64,000 nt of DNA from Ipomoea triloba (taxonomy: Eukaryota; Streptophyta; Magnoliopsida; Solanales; Convolvulaceae): positions 631,866 to 695,865 of the forward strand of contig NC_044920.1 of the NCBI RefSeq assembly GCF_003576645.1. The letters are read 5' to 3'. Numbering within the stretch: the first letter of the stretch is position 1; each line of letters opens with the position of its first letter. The notes under the pieces are model-generated. The model saw only the letters and a program-made list of their open reading frames with translations. It was not told where the DNA came from and ran no database searches. A program made the position numbers and the translations under genes. Positions 24,275 to 36,240 of this stretch are shown piece by piece.

Positions 24275-24568
24275 GCTTGAAGAGTATTATATTCCCTATT
24301 ATTCATCATTGGTTTATAACATATTAATGATACTAGAATTTATGAACTATAAGCACTCTCAAGGAATTAAGTTCTGAATTAGAGGACTGAAAAGAATTAA
24401 TCATAGAATAAACGGTAAACCGCAAGCCCACAAGCTTGACACAACTCGACTTGTTATGACTTAAACCTGCTCAGTACAAGGATCATATCATACCTAGCTA
24501 GAACCATATCTCGATTAACATGTTTATATACTGATGGTGTATCAAATATTTTTCTTTTTTTTGTGATT

Positions 24569-26336
24569 CTAATATTTTGTATAAAGATGATGTTTGGGGG
24601 TTTTGATCATGAGGACTCGTCTTCTTCGACCAATCCAAGAGGAGGTCCATGGAGGGTCTGTTGACACAACTCTGTATCCTGCATTACTATATAGCTTCCG
24701 AGCTCCCCAGTCATCCTCATAAGCCCTCAACACAAGATACTCCAACTCCCATAGATTAGCTACCATCTCACATGCTTTTAGCAAGGCCGTTGCTACCTTT
24801 TGCCTCCTGCCAAACATTTGAGTATGTTATGCATTTTGATAAATATTCATGTTGGGCATCCAGGTTGGCCGAGTTAGGCCTTGTTCAATTTGGAGTTAGG
24901 CCTTGTTCAATTTGAGACGCGGTATTGTAGCTTATCAGGGAGGGATGCGATTAAATAGTTAATGTCCGTCTACTTATCATCGATTGGTTTTAAGTAAGAT
25001 ATCATGACAACCACTAAAAAATTTTGTGGTTAAGCGTGTTTGACTTACAATAAACACAGATATTACTGGGAAGTAAATATAGTGCATGTAATAAATATTT
25101 ATACTTCGTAACATACTAGAAACACCTTATGGAGTTTTTATAAGACCAAATTTTTATTTCTTATGAAAATCAAGGTTAAAATACCATTAAAGCAAATAAT
25201 ATATGTTATGGTCAAAATTACATTATTCAATATTCACAATTTTTGAACTATATATTCACAATTTTGTTATATAGATTCAAAAATTGTGTTATACTATTGA
25301 ATATAGAGTTATGAAATTGTGAACATAAAGTTCTGAAATTGTGAATATAAAATTTTAAAATTGTAAAAATGGACCGGATTGTGTTATATAGATTCAAAAA
25401 TTGTAATATACTATTGAATATAGAGTTATGAAATTGTGAACATAAAGTTCTGAAATTGTGAATATAAAATTTTAAAATTGTAAAAATGGACCTGAATGGA
25501 CCCGGGTCCATGACATAACAACTGTATATTACGTGGAACAAATACTAATGGGTTGGTTCGAAATGACAAAATAGGGCTAATTGAAGCCCAAAAGCTTGCA
25601 GGGTCATTATATTGGCCTATAAAGGATATTGGCCTGTAAAGGTAAGGTAAGTCCAACAAGAAAAGGATATCAGAGCCAACCCAAATAACAAGTTCCTACA
25701 CGAGTTAACGTGCGGTCGGTACAACTGCACCAATAATTATGTAAATATGCATTATTAATGTTAGGAAACGCACAATAAAAAATACATAAATACACCAAAA
25801 AATGCACTATTAAATACGCATCACCAAAATCGCACTATTAAGTATGCATAAATGCACCACACAATGTTCGAAAATGAACAATTAGATGTGGGTAGGAATG
25901 ATCAATCAGTCCTCATTTTTCAGAGCATTTTCTCACTCAAACTATCCCATATATATAAAACGTGTAGCCCAACTATCCCTTTAAACTTTTATTAAGACGG
26001 AACACATACTTTAATTAATAGTGTAGGGAGTTTTTTGTTGTATGGTTAGAAGAAAGCATAAAATTAAACCTGAATTTGTGCAAGACGGCAATCCCAGAAA
26101 TGTAGAGATATTCATCTGCATCAGCTGGGAGGTGTCGGAGAACATCATTGTCTCTATACACAGTTGCATCAACTACCCCAACCACTTCCTTAAACTCACT
26201 GCCTTCCTTCGATGCCTCCGCCACCAAACATGCATACCTGTTTCATTAATTAGGTTAATTAATGTCACATAAACAATCATCTTCAATTCTCTAATCATTC
26301 TGGACCACCAACACAATAAATACCTACTAAAACAAT

Positions 26337-26374
<38 letters not shown>

Positions 26375-27836
26375 TTCTTGGGTTCTTAAATGTACTCTTC
26401 TACGTACCTGTCTGGTGGAGAGTTCCTCACTCTATGAATAAGTCCAGCAAGCACTTCAGCCTGCATTATATTATATTTAACACTAAATGTTAGTAATAAA
26501 TATAAAACAATACTATGACACTAATAAATAGTTGTCATTTCTAATCCTTTTGATAAGAAATTTCGTGGAATTTAACTATATTTTGTCACATGATTTGAGA
26601 GTTACCAAAGTTTTATTGGTAAAACGGTTCATTCACATAACATGCTTTTATAGAATGTACATGTAATTTTTTGTCTACAAACTTTGGCCACTTGTAAGTC
26701 ACGTGACAACATTCAATAAAATTTTACCAAATTTCTTGTTGAAAAGGTAAAAAGCGAAAAAAAAAAAAATCAATATATTGATTTGATTCATCCCATTTCA
26801 TTTGGGCGAGAGGGAGGCTGTGAGTCACCTGGGCTACGCATTTTTCGGTTGGTTGATTCTCGAAATCACCTCTTGAAAAAAAGGCCTTCGGGTCCAGACC
26901 CACAAATGAATAGGAAGCGAGGCGAGGGTCTTTCATTAAAGGGGGGTGGGGCTTTGTTCTGGGGGGCCGCCTTGCGCAGCTTTAGAAAGGAGAGAATGAC
27001 TTTCAACAATTCTCTCCAACCTTTTCTAAGTGTGCAACTATAGTGATAGTTTTCATAATCGTTAGACCAATCCTAACCAACCAACTAACCAAATTGGTCT
27101 GACAGGGTAACGTAACTACAAGATACCAAATTGGTCTAACAGGGTAACATAACTACGAGATTTTATTATGTTCGACTTCTTGTGCAGGTTGTTTATTGGT
27201 CTTTTTGGTTTGCGTCGGTGGTCAACTATGAGCAAGATAAGCCAGTTTACCTCTTTATAGTCCTTAATTTCCGACTACGGTAGACAAGCCCCACCCAAAA
27301 CTCGATTCGATTTCGAATAATTGTAGTGGAACACATAGTCATCGTCAAACTAAATTTGGTTGAACTTAATAACCCCTGAGGCCTTGACACTAAGCTAACT
27401 CATCACTGAGATTAGATTATATATGTGAAACTAACAATTAGGTAGGAATGAATTGAACCTGGAAAAATTCAAAGAACAAATCATTGAAGAGCAAGACTGG
27501 TTCATGAAATGCTTCAGCTTGAACTCTAGCCACTTTCTTCATCTCATCCTCACTGTCACCCATTCTTCTCACCTGCCATCCATACTCATCTCTCACCAAA
27601 AACCCAAAATTTTCTTTGTGGAGATGATGAAGCTTCAGCTCCACCTCTTCTCCTGCTTGCTGTAATGGTGGCTGTGAGATTGAAGAGCTGCAACATTTCA
27701 TGGGGTAATTCTGCCCTTTGTTTCCAACTTTTCTTGAAGACCCAATGGCTTTTTTGTGGCTAACTGGTATGAAATTTCTTGAGAATTGTTTGGAAAGACT
27801 TCGATGATGATTTGTTTGACAGTAATGAGCATTCAT
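24569..27836 (-). CDS. GNAT-family N-acetyltransferase, probably plastid-targeted
   Basis: Four exons (27459-27836, 26408-26460, 26070-26237, 24569-24806) give 278 residues with phases agreeing at every junction. The first 50-60 residues are basic, Ser/Asn-rich and acid-poor, as in a transit peptide. The GNAT fold starts around 85 (YGWQVRRMG), followed by EAFHEPVLLFNDLFFEFFQ, NSPPDRYACLVAEAS, EEYL-like DEYLYISGIAV, then the acetyl-CoA-binding strand-helix RRQKVATALLKACEM and YEDDWGARKLYSNAGYRVVS near the end. This arrangement resembles from memory the plant plastid GNAT6/GNAT7-type acetyltransferases that acetylate protein N-termini and lysines. The usual RxxGxG/A loop reads RRQKVA, lacking the first Gly. 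Intron 3 holds a 118-bp tandem duplication, and intron 2 an (AT)n tract. Confidence 0.88.
25265..25493. repeat. 118-bp tandem duplication in a GNAT intron
   Basis: Copies at 25265-25382 and 25383-25493 are nearly identical, each with alternating ATTGTGAACATAAAG and ATTGTGAATATAAAA words. Non-coding. Confidence 0.85.
26341..26372. repeat. (AT)n microsatellite in a GNAT intron
   Basis: About 16 units inside intron 2. Confidence 0.9.
26783..27050. other. GC-richer block in GNAT intron 1, possible organellar DNA
   Basis: This 270-bp block is clearly richer in G+C than the intron around it and stays open over 86 codons on the plus strand without domain similarity that I recognise. Base composition and purine runs (AAAGGGGGGTGGGGC) recall plant mitochondrial intergenic DNA. 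No organelle gene was recognised, so this is a suggestion only. Confidence 0.25.
27088..27161. repeat. 37-bp tandem duplication
   Basis: Two units, each with ACCAAATTGGTCT followed by AACAGGGTAACATAACTAC, differ at a few positions; within GNAT intron 1. Confidence 0.7.
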
Positions 27837-29459
27837 CTTCTCCTTGGAGCTGTTCTTGCATCCAAGAAGAAGAAGAAGAAACTATTCTTTCTGGGTGCTT
27901 ATTCGCTTTTTGAAAGAAATGGCAATAACATAGAAGATTTGAAGCTAAGCTCCCTCACTCAATCTAAATTGGGAGAATTTACCAATTTCTACAAAGCTAT
28001 AATAAGACATGATTGAAATTCTGCGGTGCTGATTGAGACCAACACCACTTTTACGGGGTAAAGTCAAAATTTTTAAAAACTGGATTTTATGAGTTTGAAT
28101 AGTTAATGAAGGAAACGAATAAGTATTGTATTCATTTGCTAATATTTGAGGTGAGTGTTTGTTTGTTTTTCTCACACCATATATGAGGGATAAGATGGTT
28201 GTGGCTACTTCTTGGTTTGGGACCCAAAAACACAGAATCTAAAATGTGGCTGCAAAATCATATGATTTTCTCTGAACAAAGAGTCAACAGTTGACTCCAC
28301 TGAGGCCACTGAGGCCTGAGGCCACTCCCATCATCCATGTGGAAGTGTTAACTGGGACACCAGATGCCACTAAACCATAAAGTCTTTGGCTCCCATATAG
28401 TATTTAATCGTATTTAACATTGAGAAATTATCCAAAGATGTTAAGAGTAAAACTAACAATGAAATTAGACGATGATTGTATTGTTTGAAGTATTCAATAC
28501 AAGATCTAGGATATGTCATCCATTATAACCTATGTATTCAATACAAAACAAAGAAATAAACTAATACAAGCACGTAGGGTGAATTCCTTTATTCAAGAAA
28601 CACAATTTAACCCGATCAAATAGACTAATAAATTAAGTCATCGGACTTTGGTACCAATTGAAATTGAATCGTAAGTCTTGAATGCAAAATGATCCTAAGG
28701 ATTCTTACTCAATTTTAACAATAATTAATTAAATTAATAATGGATAATTAAATAAAGTAACAAGGAATTGGTTACGCAATTCGAAATAATCCTCCCACGT
28801 TTGCAGGGCAACTCAATGTTTAGTCAATCCACTAGATGATCACTTAAGATTACACAAGTTAGAATTACACAACCAAGATACACAAGGTTCATTAATCAAC
28901 ACCAATCTTCGTCACCTACAATTGGATCTTCAACATTGCATGCCATCAATCTTCATCATAACAGTGCAGGAAATCTTCAATTTAATGTTGTAGTAGCAGT
29001 GTATGATCTTCAAGGCAACTTCATGATTTTGGCTTCTCAATTCTCACTATTACGGCAGTGGGAATTGAGTAAGGAATATAGCATTTTTTAATTTAACATT
29101 TCAAGCCCATTTCAAAACCCACACCTTTTATACTAATAAGGCAACTTCCAATTTTGAAAATTCAGCTCAACTTACCCCTTAATCCATGTGTTGTCCACCC
29201 ATTTTTGCCATCTGACCATTTTAACAAGTCACTAAATGTTGTCCACTTATTTTGCTAATTAAAACGAATGGTCCAAATTCACAGCAGGAAACTTATGTTT
29301 GCTACAGCTGGTATGTTGCAACCTAGTAGAATAAAACTAACAACATACTAACCTACCTTAACAAAATTTAATTAATATTTTCAACAAATAATAAGCCAAC
29401 TAAACATATGGTACTATGTGTATCATTAGTACACTTACAGGGAATGTGAACATAATATG

Positions 29460-29790
29460 TTATCAGAAGAACATATTTGAGGAAAATATGCATATCTAGA
29501 GTGTTTTGGTAGATTTTCATTCTAAGTGTAGAATAATAGAAGATATTATTTTTTTTTATTGCATGCTCAAAAGGAATTTGAGAGTATCGAACACAATTCC
29601 ATGCCCAAAAGATGCTGTAATTAATATCCTCTGATCATTGTGATCCATAGTCTCAAACTCACATCTGGCAGTAAATCATCAGAGCTAAGATTAGAGCATA
29701 TCAGAGCTAGTATCAGAGCAATTTAAAAATTAGTGATTATATTATTACGTTTAAATTCCTAGTTTCTTGTTGTTTTGGGTAATTATAACA
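29460..29790 (+). repeat. 330-bp direct repeat, copy 1
   Basis: It shares the order TATCAGAAGA...GAGAGTAT...AACACAATTC...GATCATTGTGATCCATAG and CTCAAACTCACATCTG with 30969-31290 at roughly 80 percent by eye. Confidence 0.75.
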
Positions 29791-30410
29791 CTATTTATTT
29801 TATTTTTTTAAAAAAGAATATATATGCCAAGTTGAAGATGAAGTTGATGCCCTTTATGCCAAGTTGAAAGGAATGTTCATTTACCTAACATGGAAGAGTT
29901 TGAGGTGTTAGAGATCCCAATAGATCCTCTATTGACAACTTGGCCAGATTTTAGGGAAGATATAGATAAAGTGGTTTTAGAACATTTGGAAGATGACTTG
30001 AGATGAAAGGAACCACTACATTCTCCGTAGGCATTTAGTTGGGAATAAGCTCATATTCCACAAGATAGTACACATTTCAATCAATACTGCACTTACAATT
30101 GAGCTAGCACCGTTCCAGAACGGCATGGAAAACGATGACACTTTTGAAGTGGTTCACTTCACAGTCCATGTTCTTGATATTAATGGACAAGCCATAGACC
30201 GAAATAGCGTACTACATACATGGGATGAGATTGAATTGGCAATAGTGTCAATCCGGTTGTACTCATATGTTACATTTCTAATACGTTTGTAATAATACGC
30301 TGAAACTTTATGGGGTCGTTTACTTAAAAAAAAAAAAGAATACGCATCGAAGTAGAAGCCCTGGCAGAAACTTTTGGAAAGAAAAACAATCAATGATGAT
30401 TTGCAGAATC

Positions 30411-30662
30411 ATGTTGATTCGTTGCGAGCCTATGGGGCTAACAAAAAAAATGGGATTAAAAGATACAAAGCTTTTAGAAGTGCTCGGAAGCTCATACATA
30501 CAAAGGCAAGAGGTTTGATATCTGAGCTTCTTGATCATGTTGATTCGTTGACAGCCTCTGTGGCTAAAAAAAAGAGGCTAATAAAAGATACAAAGCTTTT
30601 AGAAGTGCTCGGAAGCCCATACATACAAAGGCAAGGGGTTTGATTTATGAGCTTCTTGATGT
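30411..30662 (+). repeat. 126-bp tandem duplication
   Basis: Units start at 30411 and 30537 with ATGTTGATTCGTTG, and both include GATACAAAGCTTTTAGAAGT. A frame of 89 codons crosses it with no recognised domain. It lies between the two copies of the 330-bp direct repeat. Confidence 0.75.
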
Positions 30663-30968
30663 CTCAAAGTAGTTGATATTGTTGTTGCTCGCCCCCGGCT
30701 GCTGATGATCTTTGCGCGGCTGCTGATCGCCTCTGATCCCTGATATTCTGTCTTTGTACCAATCAATTGGCTTCCAACTAATGAAATTAGATACAATAAT
30801 GATACTGGATTTGTGCTTTAAATTAAATTAAAAAAAAAAAAAGAAACTCTAGCCCTGTTTTCTACCATAAACAAGGAGTGTGTGAAGTAAAATCACTGCA
30901 CTTATACAAGTGTTTTAACTGCATGCAGCCGTTTATCATGTTTGGATAGGAATACAAACACAAACTGT

Positions 30969-31290
30969 TATCCAAAAGAGCATATTTTGGGAAAATATGT
31001 ATATCCAGAGTGCTTTGGTGAATTTATTCCAAGTGTAAAACAATAAAAGATACTGTTTTTATTTTTTATTCCACTTTAAAAAAGAATTTGAGAGTATAGA
31101 ACACAATTCTATGCTCAAAAGATGCTACAATGAATATTCTTTGATCATTGTGATCCATAGTCTCAAACTCACATCTGACAGTATATTAGAGCATATCAGA
31201 ACTAACATGTGCAATTAAGAAATTAGTGATTCTAAGTTATTTAATTACGTTTAGCTTCCTAGCCTCTTGTTGTCCATGGTAATTATAACC
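30969..31290 (+). repeat. 330-bp direct repeat, copy 2
   Basis: Same orientation as 29460-29790, with indels; shares the GATCATTGTGATCCATAG and CTCAAACTCACATCTG blocks. Confidence 0.75.
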
Positions 31291-31554
31291 CCTAATATTA
31301 GAAGGTATTATGGTAGAAAACAAATTTGTTAAAAGAAATTGAGATAAAGTACAAAAAAAGTCATAGTATTATTTGGGAAACCGCAATTAAGCCATCGAAC
31401 TCAAATAACCCCTAAATAAGCCACTGAACTCGAAAAAACAAAGCAATTAACCCACTGAAACCGAAAAAAAGAGCAATTAACCCATTTTAACATGTCATTT
31501 ACAACTGGCGGCAACTTCCGGCGACTAGCGACGACCGAGTCTTTGTCGGGGAAG

Positions 31555-31726
31555 GCGACTAGCCCGGCCCGTTTTCAACCCGGCTCATATAACCCGTATT
31601 TCCACCCTTCCCAACCCCTTACCTTCAAATTTGTTGTGTAATTAAGTATTGTATTAATATTTTAAAATGTTGTTAATAAAACTTTGATTAGTATGTTACA
31701 TGTAAATTATATTAGTATGAAATATA

Positions 31727-31784
<58 letters not shown>

Positions 31785-32055
31785 TTATACAAAAAGATTC
31801 ATGTATTTAGTTGAAAATAGTGAAAATTGTTAACTTAGAGGTTGAGAGTTCAATTCTTAAGCAATACAAAAATTAATAAATTTTAATAATATAAAATAAA
31901 ATAAAAAAATAAACGGGCTGACGGGTTGGCCCATTTAGCCCGTCAACCCGTAACTAATGGGTTGGGTTGGGAAAATTCCAACCCGTTTAAAACGGGTCGG
32001 CCCGTCCCAACCCATTTTTACCAACCCGTATGGGCCAGGTTGGCCCGTATTAAAT
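31555..32055. mobile_element. Possible hAT-like element with GGCCCG-rich ends
   Basis: GC-rich ends (CCCGGCCCGTTTTCAACCCG on the left; repeated GGGTTGGCCCG and CAACCCGT on the right) flank an AT-rich core, the same architecture as the hAT MITEs elsewhere in the window. No target duplication was resolved. Confidence 0.3.
31737..31780. repeat. (AT)n microsatellite
   Basis: About 22 AT units. Confidence 0.95.
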
Positions 32056-33309
32056 ATATGACAAAAATAGAATTAACTCTTATTCATCATAAATCATAAA
32101 CAAGAGATTTAAAAATAATTTATGATTTTCTTGATTTGAGACGGTCAATTATGGACAACCTAAATTGATTTATCTTCTTGTGACCCATCCTTTTGTCGAC
32201 TAGGGTCACAAGATGAAGTTTATCCAATGTACATCATCATATAGTGGTTACATATTTCTCTTATTACTAAAAAAGAAATAATACATCTTGATGCGACTCT
32301 TACACAATTAATATACACATGTAAAATGAGAGCGAATATATGAATAATTTATGTGTTGATATTAAATATTTTGTATACACTTCATACAATGGTATACCAA
32401 AAAATTACCATTTTGATGTGTGCAAGGGCTTTATGGTACTAGGAGTACAAGTGTAGTACTAAGATTGACTTCACCTATTACACAGTAAAGAAGTGAGTTT
32501 ACACACAAAGTGCACATCTTTTCGAATAATGGCTACCCACATCCAAAAAATATATATTCTTGACTTCTTTAAGCCTTCTGTGCATAACAGAGACTAACTA
32601 TATGTATATTTAATCAATCAATCCAGCTCAGCTCAGCTCATATGCATTTCAAATTCATGTTGACCATAACTTATTACACTGCCATAACTGGTGACAGCAC
32701 ATTGCCTCAACATCAGGTTTGCCATATTTGCATTTATAATCTTGTCCATCTATGTCGTCAAACAAAAACAATAATGCATTTATTAGTATTTACCTAGAAT
32801 GTAACGCCTTTCCTTCTGCTCTAACACTTGTTCTGCTGTCTCATTCTTTTCTGTCCTTATGTGATAGGTACTTTTACATATTGGTGTTAGAGTTATGATC
32901 ATTAATACAATTAACTTATAAAGTTTGGGATATTATTAGATGGACTGACTTATCAAAAATAAGACAAGCCCATAGACAAAGGCATAGACATCACTAACTG
33001 TACTTATGTGCGTACAAAGGATTTGTTCATTTTAAGCATAATCGCATACATACTACGCTGCTCCGGCCCCCGAGGTTCAGAGATTGGTTTATTCTTCTAA
33101 ATACTGCCTAAACCAGTGAGCTAAGCCGGGTAAAGAAATATTTTTTTACTAATACAATCTGAAAAAATAAAAAGTGAAGTAAAAGAGGAATAGAAGATCC
33201 TCTGATACAGCCAAGAGGAACTTTAATTTTAATTTGCAGAAAACTACAGATTAACACTTTATATATAATTAAGAAAACTGTCAAACTGATGAGGAGACAG
33301 TTGCACTAA

Positions 33310-33738
33310 TTAAAGACCTAGTAACCTCATGCAGGCTTTAAGGATCTTGCCTTTCTTCTTAACTGTTCTTTTGTGGAAAACATTAGGATTCATGTTCTCA
33401 CCACCACCACCACCATTGATGATGTCATGCTGGTCATGAATCCTGCAATAGCCTCCAGACACAGAGAATGACCTCTTCATGGCTAATGTCACCTTTGCTA
33501 GTCCCTTTTTTTGCTTCTCAGCCTTGGTTCTTTCCCGGGGCGCTGCACCCGAGGAAACCGACCTGCTTCTGCTCAAGATCACCCCAAAAATCTCTCCAGC
33601 ACCATCTTCTTGATCACACTCATGGGCTGAGCCATGGGTTTTGGCTGCAGTTTCATTATTTGAAAGATCTGGAAGATGCAAGGATTTTGACCTGGAAAAA
33701 TGGGTGTTATCTTGCTCAACTCTTGGAAATTGATCCAT
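33310..33738 (-). CDS. Small basic plant protein of unknown function
   Basis: A single exon of 142 residues starts MDQFPRVEQDNTHFSRSKSL. The frame is open 34 codons further upstream, but a TATA box at 33797-33802 lies between that upstream ATG and this one, so the transcript should start near 33770 and the ATG at 33738 is preferred. Features are an RSKSLHLPDL motif (about 16-25), an acidic EDGAGEIFGVILSRSRSVSS segment, a KAEKQKKGLAKVTLAMKRSFS basic stretch, a five-Gly run, and a highly basic C-terminus KKKGKILKACMRLLGL. Ser/Arg-rich proteins with a terminal K(I/L)xxxMRLLG motif are common in plants, but I know no function. There is no signal peptide or membrane segment. Confidence 0.75.
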   Translation of the reverse strand: MDQFPRVEQDNTHFSRSKSLHLPDLSNNETAAKTHGSAHECDQEDGAGEIFGVILSRSRSVSSGAAPRERTKAEKQKKGLAKVTLAMKRSFSVSGGYCRIHDQHDIINGGGGGENMNPNVFHKRTVKKKGKILKACMRLLGL

Positions 33739-33796
33739 TTTTCTTTGGGGAAATCTGTATGGGGATATATGGTGTGGTTGCAGACTGCAGGGGGTG

Positions 33797-33802
33797 TTTA
33801 TA
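33797..33802 (-). promoter_or_regulatory. TATA box of the small basic protein gene
   Basis: CTTATAAACACC on the minus strand, about 60 bp upstream of the ATG at 33738. It decides the start codon choice. Confidence 0.6.
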
Positions 33803-33839
33803 AGCTGGAGAGGAGGGCACAGAAAAGTCAAGTCTGTCA

Positions 33840-36240
33840 TTGGGACAGTTGGGAAATTTATGCAGCTTTAGTCAATGATTGAAGACTCAAGAGCATGTGT
33901 GATGGTGATGTCTTCCAATGAAAAGTGAGCATTTTCTTTTTTGGGTGAGGACTGAATTGGGCAGAGTCTGGTAAAGGACAAGTCTAGAAGGAAAAAGAAT
34001 TAAGTTTAGTACCGAGTGTCTTCAGTCTCGAAAATATGTGGCGGTATAATGAAAAAAAGTTACACATTCGCCACGAGTTATAACTTTTGGAGTAGTGGTA
34101 AACATTTGATCCTAACAAGTGTTATTAGAGTCAGGTCACAGATTAAAAAAGAGTGTTGAAAATGTGTGGCAGAAATAAAGTTACACCTTCGTTACCTGCT
34201 ATAGCCTTTGGTACAGTGGTAAATGTTTGATCCTAACTCGTCTTGTAACCCTAACTGGCAAAGGACTAAACCAGTCTAAATTATCCATAGCTTACTAATT
34301 TAAACTAAGAAGGTCAATAGAGCGCCTTCTATTGAAAACCGAATTTAGAATTAATCTTGTGATTACTAAGTTAACCCCTGATTAGCTTGGTTGGAGCTAC
34401 CCATTTTAAAGTCATGAATACTGTTAGGCACATGAGCATATGTTCCTTTTTAATTTTTTCCTCAGTTGGTTGGAATGACAATAACAAGGTTTGGTCGTGC
34501 AACCTGCTGCATAAGTCTACAAAATTAAAGATGTAATTTAACCTCTGCCACAGATTTCAATGTCCCTTTGACTATCCAAGGTGTGAATTGAAGCAATATG
34601 TCACACATGAAAATCAAGAGTAATGAAATAGTTGACATTTCTTGTCCATCAAATCTTGTGATAAAGGTGGAATCTTGCATCCTAAGCATCCCCACACACC
34701 CCCTACCTGACAATTTATGAAGAGATAAATTATAGTGGTTCAACTAACTAGACAAAAGTTTACTGTCTACAAAGAATTCCCTCATCCATCAAATCTTTCG
34801 AGCAAGAGTGAGGTCTTGAGAATCGTGGTACGATCTATTTTATATATAACGTAAGGGTCATATATTGTTCCCAAAAGATTAAGTCCCCAACCCTAAGGGC
34901 CCCCATGTATTAGCCCAACAGAGCATTTGGGAGGATGTAGATCATGGTAATTCGGCTGAACACAGATGCTATACTTTTACTTACTGTGCACAAAGAACTC
35001 CATTTACTTTGAAAAGTTACTCTCACATTGTCGTTGGTGAGACTCGATCTCGTAAGGTCATATGTGAAACACAGAAAGGTTGATAGATAAGGGTATTCTT
35101 AATGTGTTGTGTATTGGGTTAGAAATGTGGATTGGTTAGTAGGGGAAAGTGGCAGACCTGTCAAGCATGTGGAGGCTTAGGCGTGATGAATGGATAATGG
35201 ATCATATGATAACATGGGCGGTTCCTTTTTGAATCTATCATAGATTTTATGTAAAGTTCAACACTGATATATGATTCCATGAGAGAGGCTAATTAGGATT
35301 ACTAAGTGCTTTATAGCTTGAATTTTGGATACCTCGTAACTTTACCATGTGAGTTTCAGTGCGGCTAAAAGGCATACAATTAGTTTTCTTTTTCCTAATT
35401 AAATTTATTCGGAGCAAACATTTTCTATATTTTTCTAAAAATTAAAGGGACCTAAGTAAGTCCCTTCCACTTGTGTGAGCAATTAATTTAGTTCTTGGGT
35501 GGTAGTTTGTGAGAAAGAAACATGATTGATGTTCGGCAACCAAAGTATGAGAGTTTCATCTAATGTGGTTAGTTCCTTGTGAGCACTAAGGACTTGTTCT
35601 CTCCTCCACTATCCTGTCGGGTTAGGATGTAGGAATCATAAGAACGAGGAAAATTCACCTCTTTTGCTAGAAAGCCTGCTTATTTCACCGCATAACTTTT
35701 CACCCATGGTGTGGACAAAAACCAAAAACATACGAAGTAATATTTTTTGTGTTTTAAAAACATAATTGACTTGGCATATACCAAGTCAGGAGCGATGTTT
35801 TTTTCTTTAGTATATTCTAACATATTCTTAGTATATGCTCAATAATTATGTCATCCCCAATTAAGATTCCTTATAAAATGAAATAACGATTCAATCAAAC
35901 CACAAGGTACTTGGTGTCAAAAGCGATGCTTTATTCGGGGAAATGAGCTTATAAGCATATTGTATATCATAGTACAAATTTTAACATAGGATAAGACCTA
36001 CAACCTGAATCATTATTTATGAGAAATACATTCTTCACCATCTTGGTCAAGCTCTTTAATTGAGTCATTGATACTGCAGGTTTCAACCTAATTTAGAATT
36101 GATTGTGAATCTCTGGTTTTTGCATGTAACACCGCGCCACGAGCAAGTTCTCCAGCAAAACTGCAGAATCTTGAAAACGGAAACGCAACGCCTTTATAAA
36201 CCAATGTGACGAGAGAGTAGGCACGAATGGTGGGGCTCCA
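33840..36240. other. Intergenic
   Basis: No gene is supported. A tandem SINE-like duplication lies at 34032-34240. Short paired segments near 34775-34830 and 34985-35060 look alike (AAAGAA[T/C]TCC, GAGACTCGA). 35100-36240 holds nothing recognisable apart from the expected 3' UTR of the next gene. Confidence 0.4.
34032..34240 (+). repeat. Tandem pair of SINE-like units
   Basis: Blocks at about 34032-34118 and 34159-34238 share TGTGGC...AAAGTTACAC.TTCG followed by TTTGGNGTAGTGGTAAA and TTTGATCCTAAC. The TTTGG-GTAGTGGTAA part resembles a tRNA box A and matches the SINE-like family at 56735, 57895 and 60479 (opposite strand). Confidence 0.6.

Larger units (their letters stand above)
16265..24568. 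other. Gene-free, mobile-element-rich stretch
   Basis: No coding gene is supported. Recognisable contents, annotated separately, are a dispersed TIR repeat, an (AT)n tract, a foldback, nested MULE-like MITEs, a SINE and an LTR-like block. In addition, 17757-18235 carries irregular repeats of TGTGTCTTATGTTATG-type words, and fragments of a further tRNA-SINE-like family (GTAAACT...GCTTGCAAAT) occur near 17120, 18425, 19230 and 22390. Confidence 0.5.
27837..33309. other. Intergenic, duplicated and repeat-derived
   Basis: No gene is supported. A SINE-like box A piece (minus strand TATGGTTTAGTGGCATCTGG) lies near 28360-28380. 28400-29440 is LTR-like or other mobile DNA without coding capacity. 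29460-31290 contains a duplicated 330-bp block around an unrecognised segment with an ELAPFQNGMENDDTFEV frame near 30105. 31340-31530 has MULE-MITE-like text, followed by an (AT)n tract and a GC-rich GGGTTGGCCCG block. 32060-33300 shows nothing distinctive. Confidence 0.45.

Noticed and set aside
25248..25541. 97-codon minus-strand frame with internal repeats
   Set aside because: Arises from the 118-bp intronic tandem duplication in the GNAT gene.
30374..30643. 89-codon frame
   Set aside because: It is a product of the 126-bp tandem duplication and matches no family I know.
33739..33840. Upstream in-frame ATG giving a 176-residue protein
   Set aside because: A TATA box at 33797-33802 falls between the two ATGs, so the longer start would precede transcription.
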